From Anas platyrhynchos (lineage: Eukaryota > Chordata > Aves > Anseriformes > Anatidae): a stretch of 64,000 nt of DNA. The notes below the pieces were generated by a model, which did no database searches, had not been told where the DNA came from, and saw only the letters and a list, made by a program, of their open reading frames with translations. Each line of letters begins with the position of its first letter. The stretch's first letter is position 1. The position numbers were made by a program, and so were the translations under genes. Below, one piece after another: positions 33,641 through 45,540 of this stretch. The stretch spans positions 4,253,501-4,317,500 of the forward strand of contig NC_092616.1 in assembly GCF_047663525.1 (NCBI RefSeq), given 5' to 3'.

Positions 33641-34765
33641 AGTGGGAATAGAAATAGACACTGTTATTTCCTAGAAAAGGCTATCATTTCTAAGCCATCA
33701 CAAGGAGCTTACAAGGATCCCCATCAAGTCCCTTTCTTGCCCCTCAACCCATAGAAAGCTCCAACACCACATGTGCAGGGGCAGCAGGGTCTGAGTAACC
33801 AGGGTTCTAGGATGTGCCCCCAGTGAGCTGCCCCTGGGCAGAGCCCTGCTGCCAAGAGGTGTCTGAAGGGCATAGCTGAGCATCCAGCGGGTGGAATGGG
33901 GCTTTGAGCTGAAGGCAGGTGTGGGGACAGGGAACCAGCTGCAGGCAGGGACAGCTGCAGGCAGCACAGAAGCTCTCTGTGGGAGTGAGAGGGAGCTGCT
34001 CCTAGAAACACCATGGCAGGGGAGATTTGGACATCTCTCTGACATCTATGCACTGCAGACACCTTCCCTGGAGCAACCCCCTTCTCATCCAGTATAGTAC
34101 TTCAGACATAATGTCTTGGGAACTTGGTCATGAGTTTCCTTTGGATTTGCTGGGGTGGTGGTGTGAGAATTCACACAAATTCAAACCTGAAATAGGTTTC
34201 TCAAGTGAAAGTTCAAGCTATGGTCTACCTCCAGGGTAGAGGCACTCAATCCTCTATTTGATGCCCGACAGGCAAGCCAGACTGTTGGTAATGCAGGAAT
34301 AGTGTTTTTATTACAGATTGAGGCTCCTAGAGCATTGCTCTGGAAAAGGTCTGCATGTCTTTAAAGAACCTCAACGAGTTCTTTCATAGCCCTCAGCCTA
34401 CAGCCAGTGCCACCATCAATTTTATTGTTTCTTGAGGGATTATCTGACCTGCTCTTCGGGATCTGCAAAGAGGGAGATGCCCCTCGCCAGCAGGCATCTG
34501 AGGTTGCACCCAGTTCCTATGCCTTTGGCTGCAGAGCAGAACTGACTCTCCCCGTGCCAAATGGCAGTTTCTCCTGCTCACAGAAGGAACATCACCAACA
34601 GAACCCAGCCAGAACTCTGGCCAGGGAGTTGCACAGAGGCCTTCCAGAAAGGAGTAAAGCAGTGCAAGTCTGTTCTGTGTTGGTGAGAGAGAAGTAACTT
34701 AAGCGACCTATGCAATAGATTTTGTAGATGTTTGACTTTTCACTTGTTTTTCCTTCCTTGGACAG
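33641..34765 (+). other. 5' intron of OR unit D
   Basis: Starts with the shared motif block (33,720-33,960), then DNA not seen in the other units. It ends with acceptor CTTCCTTGGACAG (AG at 34,764-34,765). Confidence 0.5.
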
Positions 34766-34788
34766 AACCCAATGTCCACAGGCAGCAC

Positions 34789-35751
34789 ATGTCCAACAGT
34801 AGCTCCATCACCGAGTTCCTCCTCCTGCCATTTGCAGACACACGGGAGCTGCAGCTCCTGCACTTCGTGCTCTTCCTGGGCATCTACCTGGCTGCCCTCC
34901 TGGGCAACGGCTTCATCCTCACCGCTGTAGCCTGTGACCACCACCTCCACACCCCAATGTACTTCTTCCTCCTCAACCTTGCCCTCCTCGACCTGGGCTG
35001 CATCTCCACCACTCTGCCAAAAGCCATGGCCAATTCCCTCTGGGACACCAGGACCATCTCCTATGCAGGATGTGCTGCACAGGTCTTTTTCTTCTTCTTT
35101 CTGATGTCAGCAGAGTATTATTTTCTCACCATCATGGCCTATGACCGCTACATTGCCATCTGCAAGCCCCTGCACTACGGGAGCCTCCTGGGCAGCAGAG
35201 CTTGTGCCCAGATGGCAGCAGCTGCCTGGGGCAGTGGGGTTCTCTATGCTCTGCTGCACACAGCCAATACATTTTCACTGCCACTCTGTGGAGGAAATAC
35301 CCTGGACCAGTTCTTCTGTGAAATCCCCCAGATCCTCAAGCTCTCTTGCTCTGACTCCTACCTAAGGGAAATTGGGCTTCTCACATTTAGTGTTTTTGTG
35401 TTTTGGGGGTGTTTTGTATTCATCGTACTGTCCTATGTGCAGATCTTCAGGGCTGTGCTGAGGATGCCCTCTAAGCAGGGGCAGCACAAAGCGTTTTCCA
35501 CGTGCCTCCCTCACCTGGCTGTGGTCTCCCTCTTTCTCAGCACTGCCTTTTTTGCCTACCTGAAGCCCCCCTCGCTCTCCTCTCCATCCCTGGACCTGGT
35601 GGTGGCAGTTCTGTACTCGGTGGTTCCTCCAGCAGTGAACCCCCTCATCTACAGCATGAGAAACCAGGAGCTCAAGGATGCACTGCGCAAAGTCATGAGT
35701 GGGTGTACATCAGAAGTAATGCACTGCCTGTCTTCTGCAAAGCACTCATAA
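34789..35751 (+). CDS. Olfactory receptor D, OR14-like, intact
   Basis: Odorant receptor of 320 residues counted from the ATG at 34,789. An in-frame ATG lies farther upstream at 34,732, but the acceptor at 34,765 and alignment with the paralogues favour MSNSSSITEF as the start. Landmarks: NSS at residue 3, GN 39-40, HTPMYFFLLNLALLD 55-69, Cys95, MAYDRYIAICKPLHY 116-130, QFFCEIPQILKLSC 174-187, SYVQIFRAVLRMP 215-227, HKAFSTCLPHLAVV 233-246, PPAVNPLIYSMRNQE 280-294. The last 16 residues differ from all the other units. No damaging change is seen. Expected in olfactory neurons; ligand unknown. Confidence 0.95.
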   Translation: MSNSSSITEFLLLPFADTRELQLLHFVLFLGIYLAALLGNGFILTAVACDHHLHTPMYFFLLNLALLDLGCISTTLPKAMANSLWDTRTISYAGCAAQVFFFFFLMSAEYYFLTIMAYDRYIAICKPLHYGSLLGSRACAQMAAAAWGSGVLYALLHTANTFSLPLCGGNTLDQFFCEIPQILKLSCSDSYLREIGLLTFSVFVFWGCFVFIVLSYVQIFRAVLRMPSKQGQHKAFSTCLPHLAVVSLFLSTAFFAYLKPPSLSSPSLDLVVAVLYSVVPPAVNPLIYSMRNQELKDALRKVMSGCTSEVMHCLSSAKHS

Positions 35752-35873
35752 TATAACTCATGATATGCCAAGCTTGTCTTTTGTTCTTTGGTGGGTTTTG
35801 TTTGTTATTAATGAGGGCAACAATGTTTTCCATATAAATTGTCATTATTGATCCTACTCATGTGTTTAAACAA

Positions 35874-35879
35874 AATAAA
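35874..35879 (+). terminator. Poly(A) signal of OR D
   Basis: AATAAA in TTTAAACAAAATAAAGGAA, about 120 bases after the stop. The context is shared with units B and F. Confidence 0.6.
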
Positions 35880-37179
35880 GGAACCTGCACTGAAGAGTGT
35901 TTCTGAGGTGCTTTTTCTGAGAATTTTGCTGGGGGTTCCAGGGTAATGCCCATGGGTGGAAATGAAGAGGAATATAGAGACCCACGATAGCAGCACTGCC
36001 AAGAAGCAGAAGGGTTTTGTCTGCTCAGAGCTACTTTCATTGCACTTCCACACTCTCCTTCTGAGCCTTTTCTGTTGGCATAAGCCTGATTGTTCCTGCA
36101 GCTTGGTCACAGTACTGCTGTGTGGCAATCCTGTGACCACAGGCAGGGACTGGCAACGGGCATTTTTGTGGCACAGCTGGCCTCCAGAACAGCATTGCCA
36201 TCCCATAAAGTGATTCAGCTCAGGGTAGTGCCTGGGGGCTCAGGTCTTCCTTCACAGTTGCTGTCAAGAATGTTGCAGTCCAGAAATGGACTCCAAAGAG
36301 GGACCTGGCTTTGCCTGTTTCTCCATGGGCTCAGGGTGAAGTGATCAGAGCCCCAGCTGGGTGTTTGAGGGTACGGGGGCTGGCTCAGGTGTTGCTTGTT
36401 GGTGTCCAGCACTCAGGCAGATGGTGAGGAGTCTCCAATTAACCTGCCTGGCACTACAACATGTGCTGGGGCTGGTGGCAGGTGAGCAGTTTTTGGAAGG
36501 AATCAGGAGAGCCCAGAGGAGATGCAGGGACAGTGTGTCCCAGGGGGTCAGCAGTAAATGGAGCCCACAGAGCATGAGCCTCTTCCAGGTGGAGTCCCCC
36601 TGCAATGAAGTGTTAAATCTGGATGTGAGCAGGAAAAGAAGAGCCCCATGACCCAGGGGACATAGCAGGAACAGGGAAAGAAGTCTGGTGAGCGAATGTG
36701 GAATGTGAATAGTGGAATGCCATAGGGTGCAGCACCCAAACACTTCTTGTGGCACTGGAAAGAAGGCAGGCTACCTCTGAGCACCCTCAACAGCCACAGA
36801 AGAGCTGGTGTGGGAAGCAGTCAGTGGAAGAGCCTCATGAGCTGTCTCTGCCTCCCAGCCTGCCCAGCACAGCCCTGCGAGTGCCCCTGTGTCCTGGACA
36901 CCACAGCCCCCTTGCTCTGCAGAGCATCACCGCCGGTTGGGACTGTGGGGAGCATGGGGAGAGGGTGCAGGAATGGCTGGCCAGGCCAGCGCAAGCATGC
37001 TCCTTCCTGGGAAAGGCTCTCTGTTGATGTGGAAAGTCCTGGGAGGAGAGTGGGGCCGTGTGTGTGCAGGGGATCCCTAGAAAGATAAACCCCTCGGTAC
37101 TTATGGATCTTGGGGCAGGCTGCTAGGGCTCAGCAACAGCAGAAGTTATGTGAGGAGTCCTGGGACTTGGGCTCTCAGC
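35880..37179. other. Unassigned region downstream of OR D
   Basis: 1.3 kb without a recognised gene, LTR or CR1. Open frames on the minus strand (for example 36,345-36,755) have no domain or motif I know. Confidence 0.3.
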
Positions 37180-40100
37180 CCAGCTCAGAGAGGTGGTTTA
37201 TTCCTCCATATTGGGACACAGAATGGCTCAGTCAGAAGTCCAGATGTGCCTGGTACAGTTGAGGCTTCAGCATGCACAGTGTACATGTGCTGAGGTGAAC
37301 CTGAGTGAGCACAAATGCCCTCAGCCAGTGTACATTCCTTATGCCGTGGAGGATTGGGAGAATTAAGGCTGGTCAGCCTCACCTCAGTCCCTGCGAAGGT
37401 GATGGGGCAAGCTTTTCCACAGCCACCTTCAGGCACTTGAAGGAAAAAAAACAAACAGGATTTCTGAACCCATAGGGGAGGGGAAGGAAATAGTAGCAAA
37501 GGGAAGAGAAGGTGCCTACCTGTCTTTAGCAAGGCCTTAGGCTTTGTCTCAAAGAATTCTTATAGCCAGAATGGTGCTATGTGGATTTAACAAATGAATG
37601 AGGCTGTGGGTGGGGCACTTTGCTGGACAATCAGGCCCAGATATCATCCATGACACATAGTGTTGTCAGCCAGTTCTTAGCATCATCCCTCAGTGATCAG
37701 CACTTGGGCCAGCACTGCTGAATGTCGTTATGAACTCTCTGAATTACCAGATGGAGCACACTTTCAGATCTTTTCTGGATGCTGTCCAGCTCGGAGAAGC
37801 CCTTGAGCAATCTTATCTATATAGTCTACCTCGATCAGAAGAGTTGAAGAAGATAAAAATAAGAGTTCTTTTGGAACATTTATTTAGTTGTTTATTGTGA
37901 TTCAATGACCTTTCCTTCAGAGAGCTCTCTGAAGACATAACAGGCAGAGGAAGAAGAAATGAGAGAGATTGAGAGGCAGAGATATGTCTTGTGTTACTAT
38001 GACCACAGTAGATCCTGCATAGAATTATTCTATATTTGAAGCAGTGATAGAAAATTCAATTCATAAAGTAAGGATAGAAAATTTACTTGATAAGCTTACT
38101 TTTTTATCTCCTCAGGTCCTGGCAGACACTGACAGTGCCAGGTGAATAAGTTGAGGTCTGTGGTGCCTCAGAAACTTAACAACCAGTAGGAAGCCTCTGG
38201 TCACCTCAGTCTCTGGAGCTGACAGGCCAGCAGCAGTAACAGGGCTGGGGAAAGGGCCTGTGAGGTGACTTCTTCCTGAAGCAGCTGATGTCTCAGCCCT
38301 TGCCTCCTGGTTGACATCTGTGCTTTCCCACTTACACCTGCCAACATCCCTGATAAGCCGGCAGAACACACCTGCTTGGCACACAGGTTGTGAGATGCCC
38401 TCTGTCTGAGAGCCTGACAGGCCCCATGCAGGAAGAGGCCTTGGGTGTGGGTTTTCACATCCCTTCTGCCTGAGCACATGGTGGGACAGCAATGGGCACA
38501 CAACTTGGTCACATATACATGAGAAGCTGGAAGGCCAGCAGGAGGCATGTGACGTCGAAGATCCTGGTGAGGATTCTCTGGTGGTAGGAAATAGCAGGAG
38601 AGAGTCAAAAGTGGGACAAAGTGCTGCTTGGAAGGTGAAGAGTGGGAATGAGGAGGACGAAATGTCACTGAAAGGGTAGTGCTGTGGGACCTGAATTCAC
38701 CCAGAAGGAGTCTATGGTCAGCCCATGCCATTTTGTTTCAAAGGACAGCCAGGGAGGGTGGGGAGACCTCAGTGAAAGTAAGGAAATGCCAGGGTGAGAG
38801 CAAAGTGGAAAAGTGAAGTGCATGCCTATAGCCTGCAGGGAGAATAGGGCAAGAATTGGACAGTGCAGGATAGCCTGTGGTGATGAAGACCACATCTTTG
38901 TCCCCTTGGCTATGGCAGTTGTCTCTGCTACTGAGGCTCACGAGGACACATGCTGTGCTCATGACAATGGGGCCTTGTGGCCTCCTTGAAACCCAGTGGG
39001 GAGGCCAGCAGGTGTCGTAGCATTGTCCTTCACACAGCATCACACACCCCACATGCCACTGCCCCAGGAAGAGCCCTGAGCCATGGGTGAGGAACAGGAC
39101 CTCCCTGCCCAGGGCCTGGGGACCAGGGCTTGGCCTTTCTGCTTCACCAAACAAACCAAGGCCTTTACTCAGCATCAGAGTCTCCTGCCCAGTGCCTTTG
39201 CCTACCTGCAATCATGGCCTCCAATTGTCTGTTCTAACAAGCCCATGGGGAGGCTTTGTCAGTAATGACCCTTACTGGGGCCTATTAATACTCTCAAACA
39301 TTTCAAAGTTTCCTTCTGACTTTAACTTCTCCTGCAGTTACATCATTCTCTTCTTACTACCTGAGGTTTATGGACTCAGCACCAAATGCATCATGGGGCT
39401 CATTACAGTTCAGCCATTTTCATCCAGTCTTCCAGACTTGTACAGTTAATTAGTGAGGTTTCAAGAGTGCAGTTTAAAGAGAAAGTATTCAATGACCAGA
39501 TTTCTAAGAGCATTTTCCTTATTTAAGATTATTTTCCATTAGTTTGGAGTTTTCAGAAGAACTGATAGCATCATTATCTAGATGTCATGGATTAAATGTA
39601 CCTCCAATGGAGGTCTGTATAGGTGGAAAGGCAGTCCCTTGCAGTCCTAGACTGTATGGACAACCTTGCTGCTCAGCTCTCCATCCCCACCACTTCTCTC
39701 ATCAGCCACCTGGGACTTGAATCACTTTTACTTACACCAGTCTTCTTCACTGAAGTCCACAGAGGGATGTTACAGCATCTTTTCACCAAGTCCCACCTCC
39801 TTTCTTCAGACAACTGGCTGCACACAGGCAGTTTTGGATGTTGTTATTAACATTTAACAACAAACAAGCAAACCCCAATGTCCTCAACAGGGAGCCAAAT
39901 TCAAGTTGCCTCCAATGAGGTGCACCTTCCACAAGGGATGACTATACAAGAAATGTTTGACATAGATAGGAAATGATGAATAGAAATGCAATTGCAGAGT
40001 TGGGTATTGGGATGATGTGATAGAAAAGTGAAATATGGGCATGGTTGAAGATCCCCCAGGTTCTGAGAACCAACTGTGCAGGTGAGAGGTATCTGAATGA

Positions 40101-40420
40101 TCTAAGAGTGAGGGGAGGGGAATCTGGAGAAGAATGTGGAGTGCATATGTCCAGAGAGTATGCTGGAAAAGAGACTTCCAACATGGTTTGTTTCATAAAG
40201 CCAGGTGGAAATACCAGAAAGACTAGGGAGATGACGTGCAGTGCATAAGAGACAGAGTTCTGGCAATGCTAGTACAGGGGAAGATTGGTATTTTTTCTCT
40301 TGCTGTAATAAACATCCAAGAGAAAAAAAAATGTCATGGGACAACTCAAATATTGTATTAGGAGTGTTCAATCATTTCAGCTGATTGAAGTGTGCTGATT
40401 GAAGTGAAATGTTTGAAATG
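37180..40420 (+). repeat. Long inverted repeat, left arm (E 3' flank)
   Basis: Matches the reverse of 57,720-57,960 plus 59,163-61,520. Clear pairs: the segment at 39,083-39,440 (a frame with SFSSPNKP-like and SSSLPDLYS text) against 60,309-59,943; 38,660-39,010 against 60,720-60,380; 37,190-37,440 against 61,500-61,000. The arms lie downstream of OR E (minus) and OR F (plus). No gene is seen. Spaces between the pairs hold unit-specific DNA, including about 37,560-38,660. Confidence 0.65.
39890..40240 (-). repeat. Dispersed repeat, copy 1
   Basis: Minus-strand sequence with GGTATTTCCACCTGGCTTTA, CACCTTTCCAGC-like, TTGGTTCTCAGAACC and a low-complexity end. Related to 56,130-56,620 and 59,163-59,640. 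Family unknown. Confidence 0.55.
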
Positions 40421-40619
40421 GTTAAAAAAAATTGGAGGCAGTGGGCCTACAGCCCAGCTCAGGTCTTTAGCCTAACTTGGGTCTACAGCCATAAAATGAC
40501 GATTTTCTGTCCTGCATGGAGCCCAGTTACCACAAAACACTCCCTGCCCTGGAGTTTTCATGCCACCCCTCACTCCTTGCACAGAGCAAATCTGTGACAT
40601 GTCGACCTCTCCTGCCTGT

Positions 40620-41700
40620 TAAAGGACCAGATGATGTAGGCAATGGTATCTGAATTACCAAATGGCAAAGGCCTCACTGAAATCTAGGTAGACTATGTCA
40701 ACAGGCTTTCCCTCATCCCCCAGACACGTCACTGTGGTGGTTTTACCGTGCTGGGCAGCTAAACCCCACAACCGCTCTCTCACTCCCCCTCCTTTAGATG
40801 AGGGGGAGAAGTAAAGCAAAGAACAACTCATGGGTTGAGATAAGGATAATTTAATTAAAGGGAAATAATTATAATAATTAAATAAAGACTACCATGAACT
40901 AAACAATTTAACTAAGGGGAAATAAAAAGGGAAAGGGAAAAAGGGAGGGGAAAAGGAAAAATAAAAAGAAGGGAGGAAAACAAACAAACAAAATAAATGA
41001 AGGCTATATGGAAGTGCAGAGGAAAGAAATTACTCTCTACTTCCCACAAATGAGCAATGATTGACCACGTCCTTGAAGCAAGGCCTCAACACACACAGCC
41101 GGTGTTCAAGAGGAGGACCGACGTTTTCCCAACGAGAGCCCACCCCTCCCCTCTTCTTCCTGTTTCCACCTTTTATTGCTGAGTGTGACATCACATGGTA
41201 TGGAATATCCCTTTGATTGGTTTAGGCCAGCTGCCCTAGTGATGTTTCTCTCCTCACTTTTTGCCCACCCCCTAGGAGGGTTAGAGAAAGGCCTAATACT
41301 GTGCCACTGCTGCTCAGCAGCAGACACAACACTGGTGTGATAACACTGCTGTTCCAGCGACAAGTACAGAGTACGGCACTGTACGGGCTGCTGCCGGGAA
41401 AGTTAACATTCCAGCCAGACCCAGTACAGTCACTGGTCATAAAAGGAGATGAGGTTGGTCAGGCAGGACTTGCCTTTCCTGAACCCATACTGACTGGGCC
41501 TGATCCCTTGGTGGTCCCGCATATGCTACATGATTGCATTCAAGATGACCTGTCCCATCACCTTTCCTGGCACCGAGGTCAGGCTGACAGGCCTGTAGTT
41601 TCCTGGGTCTTCCTTATGACGTTTCTTAGAGATGGACATCACATTTGCAAGTCTCTACTCACCCAGAACCTCGTTGGAGGACTATGACCACTGACACATG
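40620..41700 (-). mobile_element. CR1 LINE fragment split by an LTR
   Basis: Minus-strand ORF2 RT text on both sides of an LTR: GDEGKPVDIVYLDFSE-like before it, and FYDQ..., then SVPGKVMGQVI on the far side (41,434-41,690). The two halves are contiguous once the LTR and one target copy are left out. Confidence 0.8.
40733..41428. mobile_element. Solo LTR with 5-bp target duplication
   Basis: Starts TGTGGTGGTTTTACCGTGCT and ends CCAGACCCAGTACA (696 bp). The flanks are GTCAC at 40,728-40,732 and GTCAC at 41,429-41,433, a perfect 5-bp duplication, as expected of ERVL-type integration. It lies inside a CR1 and has an A-rich interior (40,850-41,010). Confidence 0.85.
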
Positions 41701-42029
41701 ATGGAAAGCATCTGATAGGTGACGGAAAGTGGCACAAGCTTCTGGAAAGCTTGGTAACAACCTTGAAAAAACAGCCAAGCCTTCAGACAGTGCACTGTGG
41801 AGATCCCATTTTATTTTGCAGATGCTATGTAAGAGTCAGCTCTGACCTTCTGTTGGACACATATTTGTAGAGCCTCAAGAGCAAACAGAGAAGTGTCAAT
41901 CCTCAGCAGAAGTAGGGTGAAAAAGAGATATTACTCTAAGAGCATAATAAATCAAATGATACCAAAGAGAACAATGACAATATTGACAATGAAAGATGGA
42001 CCAGGATTGAGGGGAGGTACCAAGTTAAG
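41701..42029. other. 3' flank of OR E
   Basis: About 330 bases of 3' UTR-like DNA for the minus-strand OR E. No poly(A) signal was assigned. Confidence 0.35.
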
Positions 42030-42989
42030 TCATTTCTGGAAAAAGAGGGGAAATTTGTCTGTATTCAGAAGCATCCATGAAATCACTTTCCTAATAGCCC
42101 ACTTGAGCTCCCTGTTTCTCATGCTGTAGATGAGGGGGTTCAATGTTGGAGGCATCACTGAGTACAGAACGGCCACTACCAGGTTCAGGGATGGAGAGGA
42201 GATGGAGGGGGGCTTCAGGTAAGCAAAAAAGCCAGTGCTGATAAACAAGGAGACCACGAACAGGTGAGGGAGGCATGTGGAAAAGGCTTTGTGTCGCCCC
42301 TGCTCTGAGGGCATCCTCAGCACAGCCCTGAAGATCTGCACATAAGAAAAAAGAATGAAAACAAAGCACACGGACGCTAACCAGACACCAACCACAAGCA
42401 CCCAAAAACTCCTCAGGTAGGAGCGTGAGCAGGACATCTTCAGGATCTGGGGGATCTCACAGAAGAACTGGTCCACAGCATTGCCTCGGCAGAGGGGCAG
42501 GGAAAATGTATTGGCTGTGTGCAGCAGAGCATAGAGAACCCCACTGCCCCAGGCAGCTGCTGCCATCTGGGCACAAGCTCTGCTGCCCAGGAGGGTCCCA
42601 TAGTGCAGGGGCTTGCAGATGGCAGCATAGCGGTCATAGGCCATGATGGTGAGAATAAAATACTCTGCTGACATCAGAAAGGGAAAAAGAAAGACCTGTG
42701 CAGCACATCCTGCATAGGAAATGGCCCTAGTATCATGAAGGGAATTGGCCATGGCTTTGGGGACAGTGGTGGAGATGCAGCCCATGTCGAGGAGGGCGAG
42801 GTTGAGGAGGAAGAAGTACATGGGGGTGTGGAGGCTGTGGTCATAGGCTACAGCAGTGAGGATGAGGCCATTGCCCAGGAGGGCAGCCAGGTAGATGCCC
42901 AGGAAGAGCGCGAAGTGCAGGAGCTGCAGCTCCCTCATGTCTGCGAATGGCAGGAGGAGGAACTCGGTGATGAAGCTGCTGTTGGACAT
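42030..42989 (-). CDS. Olfactory receptor E, OR14-like, intact
   Basis: Odorant receptor of 319 residues in one exon. MSNSSFITEF starts 23 bases after a splice acceptor (AG at 43,014-43,013). Landmarks: GN 39-40, LHTPMYFFLLNLALLDMG, Cys95, MAYDRYAAICKPLHY (Val to Ala after DRY), QFFCEIPQILKMSC, SYVQIF, HKAFSTCLPHLFVV, PPTLNPLIYSMRNRE. The C-terminus (LNTDKFPLFFQK) matches OR C, its reversed partner, while the 5' intron is nearly identical to that of OR B. No inactivating change is seen. Expected in olfactory neuron cilia; ligand unknown. Confidence 0.95.
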   Translation of the reverse strand: MSNSSFITEFLLLPFADMRELQLLHFALFLGIYLAALLGNGLILTAVAYDHSLHTPMYFFLLNLALLDMGCISTTVPKAMANSLHDTRAISYAGCAAQVFLFPFLMSAEYFILTIMAYDRYAAICKPLHYGTLLGSRACAQMAAAAWGSGVLYALLHTANTFSLPLCRGNAVDQFFCEIPQILKMSCSRSYLRSFWVLVVGVWLASVCFVFILFSYVQIFRAVLRMPSEQGRHKAFSTCLPHLFVVSLFISTGFFAYLKPPSISSPSLNLVVAVLYSVMPPTLNPLIYSMRNRELKWAIRKVISWMLLNTDKFPLFFQK

Positions 42990-43012
42990 CTGAACCTCCT
43001 GGACAAAGGGGA

Positions 43013-44214
43013 CTACCCAAGGAAGAAAAGACAGTGATCATTAGGAGAGAAAACCTATTTATCTTCCCGTCCAAATACCCCTACAGTGACTTTCCCCTTT
43101 CTGAGGCATTTCTTTTGCTCCCTTCCCTGAGGTCTGGTTGGTGCCGGAGGAATGTGGCCCTGGGAGCAGCGGTCTCTGCTGTGGGTGCTGGAGGATTCAG
43201 ATCTGTCCTACAGCTCTACATGAAAAGAAACCAGGAGTGATCTCTGATTAAATCTCTCTCTCTGTTGTATGTGGACTTCACAACATTACCACTGTCAACA
43301 CTCTTTACTGATGAACAGTACTTGTGATTTACTTTGGTCCAGTTGTGTCTCCCTCAGAAGCATTTTTAGAGGGTAGAAAACACTGGCATTTGTAAGGTGT
43401 ACCAGGTGAGCTCTTGACAGGCAAAGTGACTGTCCTTATTGCAGTGAGGATAGCCAGTCTGCTATCTACCCTGGTCTCAGACAGACTCTTCTAGGGCTCA
43501 GTCGAGTTGCCCACATTGAGCTGCTCAATGATTGTGAAATTGGAACAAAATTCCCTGGAAGGAGATGCAGCTCTCTCCCTGCCTCATTGCCCAGAGCCCC
43601 ACAGGTTAGAAGGGGAACTCTGGGCACCTTCCTCCTACAGACACATCTGCATGGTGGGACCCAAAGGGTCAGTTCTTGAGCTGCAACTGAAAGCCCCATC
43701 TCCTCATCTGCAGGGAGCCATAAAGCAAGAACAGCAGCTGCAGGTCTAAGAAGAGAGAGGAATAGCACAGGGCTTCTGCCAGGGAAGGCAAGGCGAGGGA
43801 CCAACACGAACTCAGAGGGGTCTGCTGTGAGTGAGGTTCTGCTACTGAGGTTATGAGTCACGTCCTGAATCCTGTGGGCTAGAGGGCAGACAGAGAGGTG
43901 CCAGACTATTCTGTTAGCACTGTCCTGCCATTCCCTGCCCATGGCTGTAAAGCCTGCAGATGTCCTTGCCTGCAGCTGGGTCTCTGTCCCCACGCCTCCT
44001 GCCTGCAGCTCACAGCCCCCATCCCACCTGCTGGGTGCTCAGCTCTGCCCTGCAGACACCTCCTGGCAGCAGGGCTCTGCCCAGGGGCAGCTCGCTGGGG
44101 ACATGTCCTAGAGCCCAGGTCACACAGACCCTACTGACATTGCAAGGGTGGTGGTGGTTACAAGGAAAGTGTCCTTGTAACCCTCACTCTGACAGATTGT
44201 GAGTCTCAGACTCT
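43013..44214 (-). other. 5' intron of OR unit E
   Basis: Very close to 11,999-13,200 (unit B), base for base over long runs such as 43,034-43,240 against 12,020-12,226. The shared motif block is at 43,950-44,110. Confidence 0.65.
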
Positions 44215-44870
44215 TCTTAGAAATAACAGCATCTATTTCTACACTCATTGAGCCAAAGCAGAGAAGACTGAAATCTCATAAAGCTCAGGAAAGAAAAGAC
44301 TGAAGCCAAAATCCCCTTCCTTCTCTCAGTTCTTTTAAAGTCCCCTTGGATACACTCTGGTTGTGCTGTGGAGCTGTGAGCAAGCTGCCCCAGGCAGCAG
44401 CCTCCCACCAGCAGCAGGACCCTGCCCTGCCAGGGGGCTCCTTCCACCCGCAGCTTCTCCCCGCAGCGCCCTGGGCAGCTCCCCGGGCAGGCTGAGTGCT
44501 GAGCCTGGCAGGCGGCAGAGGCCCTGCCCCGGCACACAGCCCCTGGGCCACAGCAGGGACCCTGCTCTGCACCACAGCCCTGGACACCCCTGCCTGCACC
44601 CCTGGCTTCTCCTGCCTCCACGAACTGCGGCTGCATTGCCCTCCAGCCAGAGACTTACCGGGTGCAGGGCTGGGAAGTCTTCTCCCGCAGGGAGCTCTGG
44701 GCATGCTGCCACTTCTGCCTGCCTTTAAGCACTGTGTCTCTGCAGGCAGGGCTCACAACTCCTGGAAGGCAGTAGGATCTCTCCTGGGGAACACACTTGG
44801 ATGCAGACCACACAAAATCTAATTGGCCCTCTCTGAACACTGTATTGACTGATTCCTTAGGCAGCAATTG
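44215..44870 (-). repeat. GC-rich OR upstream module, copy E
   Basis: Inverted copy of the module at 4808-5560, shorter at its outer end (44,750-44,870 differs). Confidence 0.75.
44653..44728 (-). promoter_or_regulatory. Putative OR promoter and first-exon donor, unit E
   Basis: On the minus strand TTAAAGG (44,728-44,722) precedes donor CCCG|GTAAGT (GT at 44,658-44,657), as in units A, C and F. Confidence 0.5.
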
Positions 44871-44884
44871 CCCTACTTAGGTGT

Positions 44885-45540
44885 GCAGATCTACAGGATG
44901 TGCCAAATTCCCTCTTTCTTGTTCAAATTATTCATCAATGCAATGGATGATATGCACCCTCACAAACTTTGCTGATGACACAAAGCTGGGAGGAGTGGCT
45001 GATACCCCAGAGGGCTGTGCTGCTATTCAGAGGGACCTTGGCAGGGTGGAGAGATCACAGAATCACAGAATTTCTAGGTTGGAAGAGACGTCAAGATCAT
45101 CGAGTCCAACCTCTGACCTAACACTAACAAGTCCTCCACTAAACCATATCACTAAGCTCTACATCTAGACGTCTTTTAAAGACCTCGAGGGATGGTGACT
45201 CAACCACTTCCCTGGGCAGCCCATTCCAATGCCTAACAACACTTTTGGTAAAGAAGTTCTTCCTAACATCCAACCAAAAACTGCCCTGGCACAATTTTTG
45301 AAGTTGAGGCTGGGGACTAACCAGCAGGAGAGCAACTCTGCAGAGAGAGACCTGGGAGTCCTGGTGGACAGTACGCTGAGCATGAGCCAGCAATGTGCCC
45401 TTGTGGCCAAGAAGGCCAACGGGATCCTGGACTGCATTTGGAAAAGTGTTGCCAGCAGGCTGAAGAGAGGTGATCCTCCCCCTCTCCTCAGCCTGTATTG
45501 GTGCTCGGAGTTATTCCTCCCTAGGAAGGAGACACCACCT
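44885..45540 (+). mobile_element. CR1 fragment in unit E
   Basis: RT text [20 protein letters not shown] before, and [12 protein letters not shown]-type text after, a nested CR1. Inverted counterpart of 20,690-21,080. Confidence 0.78.
45056..45303 (-). mobile_element. Nested CR1 3' end
   Basis: Minus-strand CR1 end ([27 protein letters not shown], 3' UTR, CTGTGATTCTGTGAT tail). It splits GTGGAGAGAT / TGAGGCTGGG, which is continuous in unit C near 20,890. It therefore inserted after C and E separated. Confidence 0.85.

Noticed and set aside
36345-36755. 136-codon minus-strand frame downstream of OR D
   Set aside because: No signal peptide pattern that convinces, no motif, no copy elsewhere in the window to test conservation.
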